Translations under genes and position numbers: made by a program
The notes under the pieces: generated by a model
The model's database searches: none
Told to the model about the DNA's origin: nothing
Seen by the model: only the letters and a program-made list of their open reading frames with translations
Shown: piece after piece, positions 42,488-51,135 of the stretch
Layout of the letters: each line of letters begins with the position of its first letter
Position numbering within the stretch: position 1 is the stretch's first letter
From: an uncultured Lachnospiraceae bacterium
Lineage (GTDB): Bacteria > Bacillota > Clostridia > Lachnospirales > Lachnospiraceae
Direction: 5' to 3'
Assembly (NCBI GenBank): GCA_910588775.1
Contig: CAJURH010000001.1
Coordinates: forward strand, 1-64,000
DNA length: 64,000 nucleotides

Positions 42488-43549
42488 TTATGCGCGTTTA
42501 TGTTTGCCTATTTTTCGTGTGACGCCACCGAAGGCAGCTATGCCGATGAAAAGTAGGAGTGCGGGAAATATAAATTTGGATGATTGCGTCGTTTCTGAGA
42601 AGGAAGATTCCGAAACGGATTTTTGTATATTTCCTGAAGGCGTCTCTGTGGCGTTTGAATTTGCGGGCGTCTTAGCTTTGGTGGTGTGTTTGGCTTTCGT
42701 TGCCGCTTTTGGAACGCTTTGTTTCTTTTTTGGCGTATGGCTGTTATTTGCAGATACATTTTGCGTGTCGTTTTTTATTAAACTGGCGGCAGGCGTACTG
42801 TCAGTGGGCGTTTCGGTTTGTCCTGGTGTTGGGGATAGGACTAAAGTTGGGGATGGAACATACTGCAAAGGCGTGTTTGTTTCCTCTTGTTTATTATGCG
42901 TGCTCTTTTGAGTTGTTTCAGATTTTTCCATAGGCGCTTCGGTTTCGGCGGTTGTTTCTTCTTTTGCATGTTCAGTTTTGGAGATTGTATTTGGTGAAAC
43001 GGTGGCGTTGTCAGATTTTTGGACATTTTTCTGTGGAGTTTCTATGGAAAATGAAGTCACATCATAGGAAGTGGATGTAACCTGGTTGATTTCATCTGGT
43101 CGGAAACTGTCAGAGGAGGCCCTTGTAAGCGGTGAATTGGATGGCTCTTCTGTAATGGTTTCTGTGATGGTAGGTGTGGGAGTGCAATCTTTCTCATTCC
43201 CGTCGTTCTTTTTTATCTTCTGGTATGTGGCTATATAGGCAGCGCAATCTGTAACGGTTTCGTTAAGTTGTGGCTTCCATGCTATAAATTGATAAATGTA
43301 TTCACTGTCTTCCCATGGTTCTGGAGTTTTTATATCTGACAATTTTTCGCCGTAGGCACAGATCCTTGAATCCAGTAAATTCCCATCACAATCCAGAAAA
43401 TCAATTATGTAGCAGGAACTTTCAAAATTTTCTTCAAAAGCGTCGTAGTTGATTGGATGATCTGCACTGGCATATGCAGGAATTACAGTGGGCAAGTAGA
43501 TAGATGCAGTAATAGCCAACGCAAAACAGGTTTTTCTTTTGTTCTTCAT
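42488..43549 (-). CDS. Surface protein with InlB-type repeat and Thr/Pro-rich stalk
   Basis: The 353-residue protein has a signal peptide (1-28, ending PAYASA). One domain (about 45-112) has the FLDCDGNLLDS...YGEKLSD...FIAWKP pattern of the InlB B-repeat/Listeria-Bacteroides repeat. A stalk of about 200 residues rich in T, S, P, E and K follows, then a C-terminal hydrophobic segment (FIFPALLLFIGIAAFGGV) and the basic end RKIGKHKRA. No LPxTG motif is present, so it is probably anchored through the membrane segment. AGAGGAATC precedes the start. It is a single gene whose end is 57 bp from the convergent cysK stop. Confidence 0.75.
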   Translation of the reverse strand: MKNKRKTCFALAITASIYLPTVIPAYASADHPINYDAFEENFESSCYIIDFLDCDGNLLDSRICAYGEKLSDIKTPEPWEDSEYIYQFIAWKPQLNETVTDCAAYIATYQKIKKNDGNEKDCTPTPTITETITEEPSNSPLTRASSDSFRPDEINQVTSTSYDVTSFSIETPQKNVQKSDNATVSPNTISKTEHAKEETTAETEAPMEKSETTQKSTHNKQEETNTPLQYVPSPTLVLSPTPGQTETPTDSTPAASLIKNDTQNVSANNSHTPKKKQSVPKAATKAKHTTKAKTPANSNATETPSGNIQKSVSESSFSETTQSSKFIFPALLLFIGIAAFGGVTRKIGKHKRA

Positions 43550-43897
43550 GTGATTCCTCTTTTCTGTTTTTGTTTTGAAAATGAGTGCATTTATGTAGAC
43601 ATTGCCATATAAGAAGGGGGATATTTAATAATAATGTAGAGTATATACCAGCCCCAATTAATTTACAACTGCTTCATATGCAGGAAAGATAGAATAAAAC
43701 CGGGAATTCTAAATCCAGCAAACTTTCTGGTTGTTTTTTTGTTGGACAGGGTTGTGTTGGCGCACAAGAAAAAAATATGCCAAAAATATATGGGAACAGA
43801 CGCAAAAAATTGTCATTAATGCCAAATGAAGATGAAAATTTATGGTGCAGTCGTTGACGGGTAACTCTTAAACTTCCATAAATTCATTAGATATTGG
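43550..43897. other. Intergenic region without a gene
   Basis: The AT-rich gap between the divergent surface-protein and lipoprotein genes holds no supported ORF. A CCAG/CTGG stem followed by TTGTTTTTTT near 43722-43742 resembles a small terminator on the plus strand, but nothing upstream on that strand needs one. Confidence 0.35.
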
Positions 43898-43925
43898 TTG
43901 ACAAGTTGAAAAGACAATATATAAT
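43898..43925 (+). promoter_or_regulatory. Promoter of the lipoprotein/pyrH unit
   Basis: TTGACA (43898-43903) and TATAAT (43920-43925), both consensus, separated by 16 bp. It may drive the lipoprotein gene and the pyrH cluster behind it. Confidence 0.78.
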
Positions 43926-44000
43926 GAGAATGTAGGGGAAGATCCTGTATACTTGGCTATCGTCTAGTGGCGGTAGATGAGAGAAAATGGAGGAATTATT

Positions 44001-45080
44001 ATGAAAAAAAAGTATTTATTGCTTATCAGCATGCTGGCTGTTTGTTGTGCGCTGGGGGGCTGTAAGAAGAAAGAGGATGCTGCTAAGGTTTCCCCTTCCG
44101 AGGAGCCGACGATCATTACAAAAGATGATAGCGTCTCAGGCCAGGTGGTGGAAATGCAGCAGGGCAGTAATATAGATAAAAGTAAAATTACAAATATAAT
44201 GGGCGTGCAGACTGCAACGTCCAGCGATGTGGTTCTCACAAACTTAACAGGGGATGAGATCAGCGCGTTTTATGCTCGTCCGTCTGGGGAGGAAGAATGG
44301 GGCGATGACTATGTGGCGGGAAAATTCACATTAAAAAATAATGACAAGGCTTTGTTTTATTATGAGAAAAACGCAGAGGCCACTACTGGAACCGCATCTG
44401 TAAAATATGATTTAAGAGTGTCTTTTGCGGATGCCAGTAAAGATGATTGTTTCTTTAGAGAGTTGACTTTAACTGATATTCAAGAGCTTTCTTTGAATCT
44501 TGAAGATGGCGTGCCATATGTGAAATATCAAAGTTTGTCGACTAAACAGCAGGTTTCCACTTTGTCTGAGGCAAGAAAACGGATGGGGTTAGAGGACGTG
44601 AATACAAGTGGAAACAGTGCGGGAGCTGCATCTAATCAAACAACTGTGGGGACAGGACGTTCCAATGCCAATGCCAACGGCTCCACCAATACGAATGGAA
44701 ATGCCAGTGTGGGAGTGGGCGGTTCTACCGCAGATCCCTCTCAGGGACAGCCTGCGGATACAAATCCGGGGACAGATTCTTCCACTACAAACCCGTCTGA
44801 GACGACATCTCCAGGAGAGAGCGGAGGGGATGGAAATGGTGGAAACGATATTCCTCCAGGGCTGAATGATGGTCAGGGACAGGATGTACGCGACACAGCG
44901 CAAGACTATGTAGGGCAGGATATGGATAATTTGGTAGGAGAGATTGGGACTGCCAATGCAACAGAGTATGGCACAGATGAGGCTACGGGAAATACGATTA
45001 TTTATCATTATTATGATGGTTTTGCCGTTTCTGCGACTGAGGATTCGGATGGTAATCAGACTGTTACAGGAATATGGTAA
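44001..45080 (+). CDS. Lipoprotein of unknown function with low-complexity Asn/Gly/Ser linker
   Basis: The 359-residue protein has a lysine start, a hydrophobic stretch and the lipobox LGGC with the cysteine near residue 21. A globular region (about 50-205) is followed by a linker rich in N, G, S, T and P (about 210-300). A C-terminal domain of about 60 residues (DYVGQDMDNLVGEIGTANA onward) looks like a small alpha/beta domain repeated in envelope proteins. TGGAGG precedes ATG 44001; an ATG 24 nt upstream has no ribosome site. pyrH starts 14 bp later, so they share a transcript. Function is unknown. Confidence 0.8.
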   Translation: MKKKYLLLISMLAVCCALGGCKKKEDAAKVSPSEEPTIITKDDSVSGQVVEMQQGSNIDKSKITNIMGVQTATSSDVVLTNLTGDEISAFYARPSGEEEWGDDYVAGKFTLKNNDKALFYYEKNAEATTGTASVKYDLRVSFADASKDDCFFRELTLTDIQELSLNLEDGVPYVKYQSLSTKQQVSTLSEARKRMGLEDVNTSGNSAGAASNQTTVGTGRSNANANGSTNTNGNASVGVGGSTADPSQGQPADTNPGTDSSTTNPSETTSPGESGGDGNGGNDIPPGLNDGQGQDVRDTAQDYVGQDMDNLVGEIGTANATEYGTDEATGNTIIYHYYDGFAVSATEDSDGNQTVTGIW

Positions 45081-45094
45081 AGAAAGGGAAGAGG

Positions 45095-45793
45095 ATGAAA
45101 AGGGTATTACTGAAGCTAAGCGGTGAAGCGCTAGCGGGAGATAAGAAAACGGGCTTTGATGAAGGAACCGTTATGGAAGTGGCTAGACAGGTGAAGGCGG
45201 TTGTGGATGAAGGAGTCCAGGTAGGCATAGTGATTGGAGGCGGCAATTTCTGGAGGGGAAGATCCAGTGGGGCCATTGACAGGACGAAGGCGGACCAGAT
45301 TGGCATGATGGCTACAATTATGAACTGTATTTATGTGTCAGAAATTTGTCGTCATACAGGGTTGAAGACAGAGGTGTTTTCACCATTTGCCTGTGGCGCT
45401 TTTACGAAGCTTTTTTCCAAAGACGAAGTTAATCTGTGTTTGGAACAGGGAAAAGTAGTATTCTTTGCTGGTGGAACAGGTCACCCCTATTTTTCTACAG
45501 ATACGACGACCGTGTTGCGTGCCGTTGAGATTGAGGCGGAAACCATCTTGTTGGCAAAAGCGGTGGATGGGGTTTACGACAGTGATCCAAAGGATAATCC
45601 CCACGCCGTAAAATACGATGAGATACACATTCAGGATGTGATTCATCAACAATTGGCGGTAATAGATTTAACGGCATCTATTATGTGCATGGAAAATCAT
45701 ATGCCGATGCTGGTGTTCGGCTTAAATGAAAAAGACAGTATAATCCGTACAGTAAGAGGTGAATTTCATGGCACGAAGATAATAGTGTCTTGA
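45095..45793 (+). CDS. pyrH: UMP kinase
   Basis: The 232-residue hexameric kinase makes UDP from UMP. It has KRVLLKLSGEALAG at the N terminus, VGIVIGGGNFWRG, GMMATIMNCI and the VFFAGGTGHPYFSTDT loop. The amino-acid kinase fold is complete and the length is normal. The ATG at 45095 is taken because it gives the normal N terminus; an upstream in-frame ATG adds seven residues. pyrH-frr-uppS-cdsA-dxr-rseP is a conserved Firmicutes series. Between pyrH and frr lies a miniature element. Confidence 0.97.
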   Translation: MKRVLLKLSGEALAGDKKTGFDEGTVMEVARQVKAVVDEGVQVGIVIGGGNFWRGRSSGAIDRTKADQIGMMATIMNCIYVSEICRHTGLKTEVFSPFACGAFTKLFSKDEVNLCLEQGKVVFFAGGTGHPYFSTDTTTVLRAVEIEAETILLAKAVDGVYDSDPKDNPHAVKYDEIHIQDVIHQQLAVIDLTASIMCMENHMPMLVFGLNEKDSIIRTVRGEFHGTKIIVS

Positions 45794-45797
45794 TGGT

Positions 45798-45899
45798 TAG
45801 AGTGTGTTTGAAAATCCATTCACGCTATTGGACGCAATCTTCCAAATCATGCCCTTTAAGGATAAATTGTGGTATAATGCGGTTTTCAAATACACTCTA
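45798..45899. mobile_element. Family C miniature inverted-repeat element (about 100 bp)
   Basis: The ends TAGAGTGTGTTTGAAAATC (45798-45816) and 45881-45899 are inverted repeats with 17 of 19 matches, each starting with TA, as expected for an IS630/Tc1-type target. The interior has no ORF and contains a TATAAT word that could serve as a promoter for frr. A TAGAGTGTGTT word also appears alone near 53638. Confidence 0.75.
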
Positions 45900-45986
45900 G
45901 TATAATTTATACTAAGATATTTTACTGTTTGGCGCAAGTTATATTTAGTAGCTGCCTATGAAGAAAATTTTGAGGGAGAATAACAA

Positions 45987-46538
45987 ATGGATGAGAGAAT
46001 TCAAAAGTATGATGAAAAAATGACGAAGACTATGAGTAACCTAGAGGCAGAGTATGCGTCTATTCGTGCAGGCAGGGCGAATCCCAGGGTGTTGGATCGT
46101 TTGAGCGTAGACTACTATGGTGCGCCAACTCCTATTCAGCAGGTGGCGAATGTAAGTGTACCGGAAGCCAGAATGATTCAGATTCAGCCGTGGGAGCCAG
46201 ATATGGTTAAGAAGATTGAGAAGGCTATTCTTACATCAGATCTGGGGATTAATCCTACAAATGATGGAAAAACAATTCGGCTGGTATTTCCAGAACTCAC
46301 AGAAGAGCGTAGGAAAGACCTGGTAAAAGATATTAAAAAACGTGGAGAAGCTGCGAAAGTGGCTCTTCGGAACATCCGCAGGGATGCCAACGATGCTCTG
46401 AAGAAGCTAGGAAAAGGGGATATTTCTGAAGACGAAGTCAAGGAGCTGGAAGAGCAAGTGCAGAAAATGACGGATCAATATGTGAAAAAGGTGGATGCTG
46501 CTGTGGAGGATAAATCCAAAGAGATTATGACAGTATAG
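45987..46538 (+). CDS. frr: Ribosome recycling factor
   Basis: The 183-residue protein splits post-termination ribosomes together with EF-G. It shows ASIRAGRANPRVLD, PIQQVANVSVPEARM, the LPxLTEERR-type segment FPELTEERRKDLVKDIKK and the NIRRDAND helix. The length is standard and the fold is two-domain with a long helical bundle. GGGAGAATAAC precedes the ATG. It is preceded by the family C element and a short palindrome near 45897-45914, then follows the pyrH cluster order. Confidence 0.97.
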   Translation: MDERIQKYDEKMTKTMSNLEAEYASIRAGRANPRVLDRLSVDYYGAPTPIQQVANVSVPEARMIQIQPWEPDMVKKIEKAILTSDLGINPTNDGKTIRLVFPELTEERRKDLVKDIKKRGEAAKVALRNIRRDANDALKKLGKGDISEDEVKELEEQVQKMTDQYVKKVDAAVEDKSKEIMTV

Positions 46539-46646
46539 GCAGTCACTGGCGAAAACAAATAGCAGGGGGCCTTGTGTGAGGTCCCTTTTTATCTTATGGA
46601 AAATTGTTCAGTAAGTTTTGAGCAAAATAGCAGAGAGGAGACTTGT

Positions 46647-47363
46647 ATGAATGTACCCAGGCATATCGCCATTATTCTGGATGGCAACGGCAGATGGGCG
46701 AAGAAGAAAGGAATGCCCAGGGGATATGGGCATATAAAAGGCTGTGAAAATCTGGAAAAGGTCTGCGAATATGCCCGTGAACTGGGGGTGAAATATCTCA
46801 CAGTATATGCTTTTTCAACAGAGAACTGGAAACGGTCCCGGGATGAAGTGGAAGGATTGATGAAACTTTTTCGGGACTATTTGAAGAAATGTATTAAAAT
46901 TTCAGAAAAATGGCAGATGAAGGTGCGGGTGATTGGTGAAATTTCCGCATTTGATCAAGATATCCAGGATAGTGTGCGGAAATTGGAAGAGTTTTCTAGT
47001 CAGTTTGAAGAGCTGCATTTCCAGCTTGCACTAAACTATGGGAGCAGAAATGAGATTGTCCGTGGCGTGAGAAATCTGCTGGTCAAATGTCAGGATGGGG
47101 AGATAACGCCGGAAGATGTCACGGAAGAGAATTTTGGGGATTATTTGGATACGGCGGGACTTCCAGACCCGGATTTATTGATTCGCACCAGTGGGGAACT
47201 GAGGCTCTCCAATTTCCTTTTGTGGCAGTTGGCATACACGGAATTTTATTTCACGGATGTTCATTGGCCGGATTTTAACCGGGAGGAATTGGTCAAAGCT
47301 ATTGAGCAATATAATAGAAGAGACAGAAGGTACGGGGGGATTAAGGGGGAGAAAAATGTTTAG
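46647..47363 (+). CDS. uppS: Isoprenyl transferase (undecaprenyl diphosphate synthase)
   Basis: The 238-residue cis-prenyltransferase extends farnesyl-PP to undecaprenyl-PP, the carrier for peptidoglycan and other wall polymers. Motifs: HIAIILDGNGRWAKKKGMPRG with the catalytic aspartate, YAFSTENWKR, LALNYGSRNEI, and the DPDLLIRTSGELRLSNFLLWQ substrate-binding end. GAGGAG lies 6 nt before ATG 46647. It overlaps cdsA by 8 bp. An upstream in-frame ATG at 46572 adds residues without family resemblance. Confidence 0.97.
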   Translation: MNVPRHIAIILDGNGRWAKKKGMPRGYGHIKGCENLEKVCEYARELGVKYLTVYAFSTENWKRSRDEVEGLMKLFRDYLKKCIKISEKWQMKVRVIGEISAFDQDIQDSVRKLEEFSSQFEELHFQLALNYGSRNEIVRGVRNLLVKCQDGEITPEDVTEENFGDYLDTAGLPDPDLLIRTSGELRLSNFLLWQLAYTEFYFTDVHWPDFNREELVKAIEQYNRRDRRYGGIKGEKNV

Positions 47364-48159
47364 GACGCGGCTGCTCAGCGGGATTGTTCTGGTCTTGACG
47401 GTTTTTTTTGTCGTATCCCGTGGTGGAATGGTTTTGTATGCTGTAGTGGCCATGGTTTCCCTAATTGGCATGAGGGAATTATACCAGGCGATGGAAGTCC
47501 ATTCGGACGCATCCGGCAAAAACAAAATAGGTTTGCTGGAGCTGGCTGGATATGGAGGGGCTTTGTTGTATGACGTCGCTGTTTGGTTTGGGGTGCGGGA
47601 ATACGGGGTGTTTGCAGTGGTGGCGGCTTTGGTTGTCTTAATGTTTGTGTATGTATTCACTTATCCCAAATATCAGGCCAGCCAGGTGATGGCAGCCTTT
47701 TTCGGAGTGGTCTATGTGGCCGTCATGCTCTCCTGTATTTATTTGACGCGTCAGTTAGAAGGGGGATTTTACCATGTGTGGCTGATTTTCCTGTGTTCTT
47801 GGGGGTGTGATACTTGCGCATACTGTGTGGGTGTATTGTTTGGCAGACACAAAATGGCTCCTGTGTTAAGTCCTAAGAAATCCATAGAGGGAGCTGTGGG
47901 TGGAGTGGTGGGGGCCGCTTTGCTGGGGGTTCTTTATGCCTGTTTGACAAAAGGCGGTATAGTGGATTATGGCGTGATCTGCGCCACTGGCGCGCTGCTT
48001 TCTATGGTGGGAGATCTGGCTGCTTCCGCTATAAAAAGGCAGACGGGGATTAAGGACTATGGCAAATTGATTCCGGGCCATGGGGGCATTTTGGATCGAT
48101 TTGACAGTGTGATTTTTACAGCCCCGGTCATTTATTTTCTGGTGATGTTTATGGCATGA
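47356..48159 (+). CDS. cdsA: Phosphatidate cytidylyltransferase
   Basis: The 267-residue membrane enzyme makes CDP-diacylglycerol from phosphatidate and CTP. It has about seven or eight membrane segments and the C-terminal CdsA signature SAIKRQTGIKDYGKLIPGHGGILDRFDS, plus the LSPKKSIEGAVGG loop. The start overlaps uppS by 8 bp with AAGGGGGAG upstream; earlier in-frame ATGs lie inside uppS. Order and length are as expected. dxr follows after 13 bp. Confidence 0.95.
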   Translation: MFRTRLLSGIVLVLTVFFVVSRGGMVLYAVVAMVSLIGMRELYQAMEVHSDASGKNKIGLLELAGYGGALLYDVAVWFGVREYGVFAVVAALVVLMFVYVFTYPKYQASQVMAAFFGVVYVAVMLSCIYLTRQLEGGFYHVWLIFLCSWGCDTCAYCVGVLFGRHKMAPVLSPKKSIEGAVGGVVGAALLGVLYACLTKGGIVDYGVICATGALLSMVGDLAASAIKRQTGIKDYGKLIPGHGGILDRFDSVIFTAPVIYFLVMFMA

Positions 48160-48172
48160 GAAGGGAATACTT

Positions 48173-49312
48173 ATGAAAAAAATTGGTATTTTAGGCTCTA
48201 CTGGTTCCATTGGGACACAGACATTGGAAGTTGTCAGGAACAATGGTGATATCCAGGTATTGGGATTGGCGGCAGGCTCAAATATTCAGTTATTGGAAAA
48301 ACAGATTCGGGAATTTAAGCCGGAGTTGGCGGCGGTTATGGACGAAGAAAAAGCCAAGGAGCTGGCGGTGCGCGTGCGGGACACAAACACAAGGGTATCC
48401 CAGGGTATGGATGGCATGTTGGAGCTGGCCGCTTTGGAGGAAATGGAGCTTCTGGTGACGGCAGTGGTGGGAATGATCGGCATCCGGCCAACCGTAGAAG
48501 CCATTCAGGCGGGAAAGAATATTGCGTTGGCGAATAAGGAAACGCTGGTGACGGCGGGGCATCTGATTATGCCGCTGGCGCGGGAGCGAAAGGTTTCCAT
48601 CCTTCCGGTTGACAGTGAACACAGCGCTATTTTTCAATGTCTGCACGGAGAAAACTCCCAGGGATTTCGGAAAATTTTGCTGACCGCTTCTGGGGGGCCC
48701 TTTCGTGGGTATGACAGGGAGCGACTGGCAAAAGTCACGCTGGAAGACACGCTGAAGCATCCCAACTGGGTTATGGGGAACAAGATTACCGTGGATTCCG
48801 CTACATTGGTCAACAAAGGTCTGGAAGTGATGGAGGCATGCTGGCTGTTTCATGCGGATTTGGATCAGGTACAGGTGGTGGTGCAGCCCCAGAGCGTCAT
48901 CCATTCTATGGTGGAACTAGAGGACGGGGCGGTGCTGGCGCAGTTGGGAACGCCAGATATGAAGTTGCCCATTCAATATGCCTTGTATCATCCCAACCGC
49001 CGTTTTCTGCCAGGGGATCGGCTGGATTTCTTCGCATTGAAAGAGCTTACTTTCGAAGAACCGGATATAGATACTTTTCAGGGGCTTGCCATGGCGATGG
49101 AAGCGGCCAGAGTGGGCGGCAGTATGCCTACTGTGTTTAACGCGGCCAACGAACAAGCAGTCCGCAAATTTTTGCGCAGGGAAATTCGTTTCCTGGACAT
49201 ATACGACTGGATTCGCAGTTCCATGGATCGACATCAGGCGGTGCGAGATCCTTCGCTGGAAACGATTCTGGAAGTTGAAGAAGACACCAATCAATGGTTG
49301 GAAAGCAGGTGA
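48173..49312 (+). CDS. dxr: 1-deoxy-D-xylulose 5-phosphate reductoisomerase
   Basis: The 379-residue NADPH enzyme makes methylerythritol phosphate in the MEP isoprenoid pathway. The N-terminal GILGSTGSIGTQTLEVVR binds NADPH; later motifs are ANKETLVTAG, LPVDSEHSAIFQCL, the LTASGGPF loop and HPNWVMGNKITVDSATLVNKG. It supplies precursors for uppS upstream; ispG of the same pathway lies beyond the accessory insert. It runs into rseP with a 4-bp gap. Confidence 0.97.
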   Translation: MKKIGILGSTGSIGTQTLEVVRNNGDIQVLGLAAGSNIQLLEKQIREFKPELAAVMDEEKAKELAVRVRDTNTRVSQGMDGMLELAALEEMELLVTAVVGMIGIRPTVEAIQAGKNIALANKETLVTAGHLIMPLARERKVSILPVDSEHSAIFQCLHGENSQGFRKILLTASGGPFRGYDRERLAKVTLEDTLKHPNWVMGNKITVDSATLVNKGLEVMEACWLFHADLDQVQVVVQPQSVIHSMVELEDGAVLAQLGTPDMKLPIQYALYHPNRRFLPGDRLDFFALKELTFEEPDIDTFQGLAMAMEAARVGGSMPTVFNAANEQAVRKFLRREIRFLDIYDWIRSSMDRHQAVRDPSLETILEVEEDTNQWLESR

Positions 49313-49316
49313 TCAT

Positions 49317-50600
49317 TTGAAAATTCTTATTGCTGTGATTATTTTCAGCGTTTTGGTTTTATTTCACGAACTTGGGCATTTTCTTCTGGCAAAGAAAAAC
49401 GGCATCGTGGTTCAGCAGTTTTCGTTGGGGATGGGTCCCACGCTTGTAAGCACGCAAAAAGGAGACACCCAGTATTGTCTAAAACTTCTGCCGTTGGGCG
49501 GTTCCTGTATGATGCTGGGGGAAGATGAGGACAGTCAGACCCCGGGGTCTTTTAATTCCGCTTCTGTATGGGGGAGGATTGCGGTGATTGCCGCAGGCCC
49601 GATTTTCAATTTTATCATGGCGTTTATTCTTTCTGTGATTATTGTGGCTATGATGGGCTATGTGCCTTCCAAGGTATTAAAAGTTTCGGAAGAATCCCCG
49701 GCCTATGCCGCCGGACTGAGGGAAGGCGACCAGATTACAAAGTTTCAGGGTTATTCCATTGATATTGGTCAGGACTTGAACACTTGGCTTGCTCTAAATG
49801 AACTGAAGGATGCGCCCATTGAGATGACGGTGAAACGGGATGGAAAAAAGCAGAAAATATCCTACCAGCCGGAAACCACAAAGAAATATTTGATGGGTTT
49901 TAATCGCGGAGATACGGAAAAATTAGAAGTGGCTTCTCTAATAAAAGGCATGCCTCTTGAAAAGGCAGGGGTGCAGGCGGGGGATGTGATTACAGAAATT
50001 GATGGCACAGTTATTGACACTCAGGAAGATTACGAAAGGTATGTACAGGAGCATCCGCTGGAGGATAAACCTCTGGATATTACCTACGAGCACAAGGGAA
50101 AGATCCAGCAGATTACCATTACGCCTGCCAGCCGCACCCAGGTGGCGCTGGGATTCAATTACAATGTAGGGCGGGAGAAGGCGTCCTCCTGGAATGTGCT
50201 GAAATATGCGGCTTTGGAAGTGAAATACTGGATTCGCACAACGGTGGTCAGCTTAGGAAAATTATTCAGTGGCCAGTTTGGAATCCGGGATTTATCCGGG
50301 CCTGTAGGCGTGGTGGATGTGATTGGCGACACATACGAGGCGGCAAAACCGGAAGGAGGCGTGATCGTATGGGCCAGCATGTTGAATATTGCGGTGCTGT
50401 TGTCTGCCAACTTGGGAGTGATGAATCTTCTCCCCATTCCAGCGCTGGATGGGGGACGGTTGATTTTCTTGATACTGGAAGCCATTCGGAGGAAACCGGT
50501 GAACCGGCAGGCGGAAGCCATGATTCATATGGCGGGTTTTGTGCTGTTGATGGCATTGATGTTTGTGGTTATGTACCATGACATTGTGAAATTGTTTTAG
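49317..50600 (+). CDS. rseP: RIP metalloprotease RseP/RasP (site-2 protease)
   Basis: The 427-residue intramembrane zinc protease has HELGH at 17-21 in the first membrane segment and the C-terminal NLLPIPALDGGRL aspartate motif. Two PDZ-like domains lie between (VSEESPAYAAGLREGDQITK and LIKGMPLEKAGVQAGDVITE). The start is TTG at 49317 with AGCAGGTGA upstream, giving the usual N terminus; the frame is open far upstream inside dxr. Such proteases cleave anti-sigma factors and signal-peptide remnants. A terminator follows, so the operon ends here before the accessory DNA. Confidence 0.94.
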   Translation: MKILIAVIIFSVLVLFHELGHFLLAKKNGIVVQQFSLGMGPTLVSTQKGDTQYCLKLLPLGGSCMMLGEDEDSQTPGSFNSASVWGRIAVIAAGPIFNFIMAFILSVIIVAMMGYVPSKVLKVSEESPAYAAGLREGDQITKFQGYSIDIGQDLNTWLALNELKDAPIEMTVKRDGKKQKISYQPETTKKYLMGFNRGDTEKLEVASLIKGMPLEKAGVQAGDVITEIDGTVIDTQEDYERYVQEHPLEDKPLDITYEHKGKIQQITITPASRTQVALGFNYNVGREKASSWNVLKYAALEVKYWIRTTVVSLGKLFSGQFGIRDLSGPVGVVDVIGDTYEAAKPEGGVIVWASMLNIAVLLSANLGVMNLLPIPALDGGRLIFLILEAIRRKPVNRQAEAMIHMAGFVLLMALMFVVMYHDIVKLF

Positions 50601-50615
50601 ATAAAGAGATAACGT

Positions 50616-50690
50616 ACTCATCTGATGGGTGGATGTGGATTTGCAATGACATTTTGTCAAACATCTTCCTGGCAGATGAGTTTTTTATTT
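50616..50690 (+). terminator. Terminator after rseP
   Basis: Arms 50616-50624 (ACTCATCTG) and 50673-50681 (CAGATGAGT) enclose further pairing and are followed by TTTTTTATTT. Confidence 0.8.
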
Positions 50691-51135
50691 GATATAGGTT
50701 GTTGGTTTATAAAATATGAAATGGAGTGAGAATATAGAAAATTGATTTGTTTAAGATTTATCATTGAAAGAAAAGAAGAATGCGGTTTTGGTTAGGAGTA
50801 GAAAATTTTGCAAAAACTGAGAACGTGTAAGGGAAGCTTGCACAATTTCTGTTGGAGAAGAGCATAAGAACGGAGAAACCGAATGGGCAAATCCTGTGTA
50901 TAATTCTTAGAAGATAGTTAATATGGTTTATTTGCCTTTGAATTATTAGGAAGCCAGTTGTTTGGAAAGATGGGAGTAAGACAGCGGATGAATGTGAATT
51001 TTTGAAAAAAATTTATAGGAACGGCGGCTTTGGTAAAAGTGGTTTTGCAATAGGATTCACATTTCATATGTATTTTACATATATTGAAATAACATTAATT
51101 GGATTCGGGCGCGTATGCCCGAGTAAGAGGTTTGG
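50691..51135. other. Gene-free region and hairpin before the SpoIID-like gene
   Basis: About 445 bp with no supported ORF and low GC content, the left edge of the accessory stretch. At 51105-51122 a perfect 6-bp stem (TCGGGC/GCCCGA) lies just before the AAGAGG ribosome site of the next gene and could affect its translation. No clear promoter was found. Confidence 0.45.

Noticed and set aside
42432..42911. Plus-strand frame after cysK, apparently hydrophobic and cysteine-rich
   Set aside because: It is antisense to the Thr/Pro-rich stalk of the surface protein, whose signal peptide, stalk and anchor are coherent on the minus strand.
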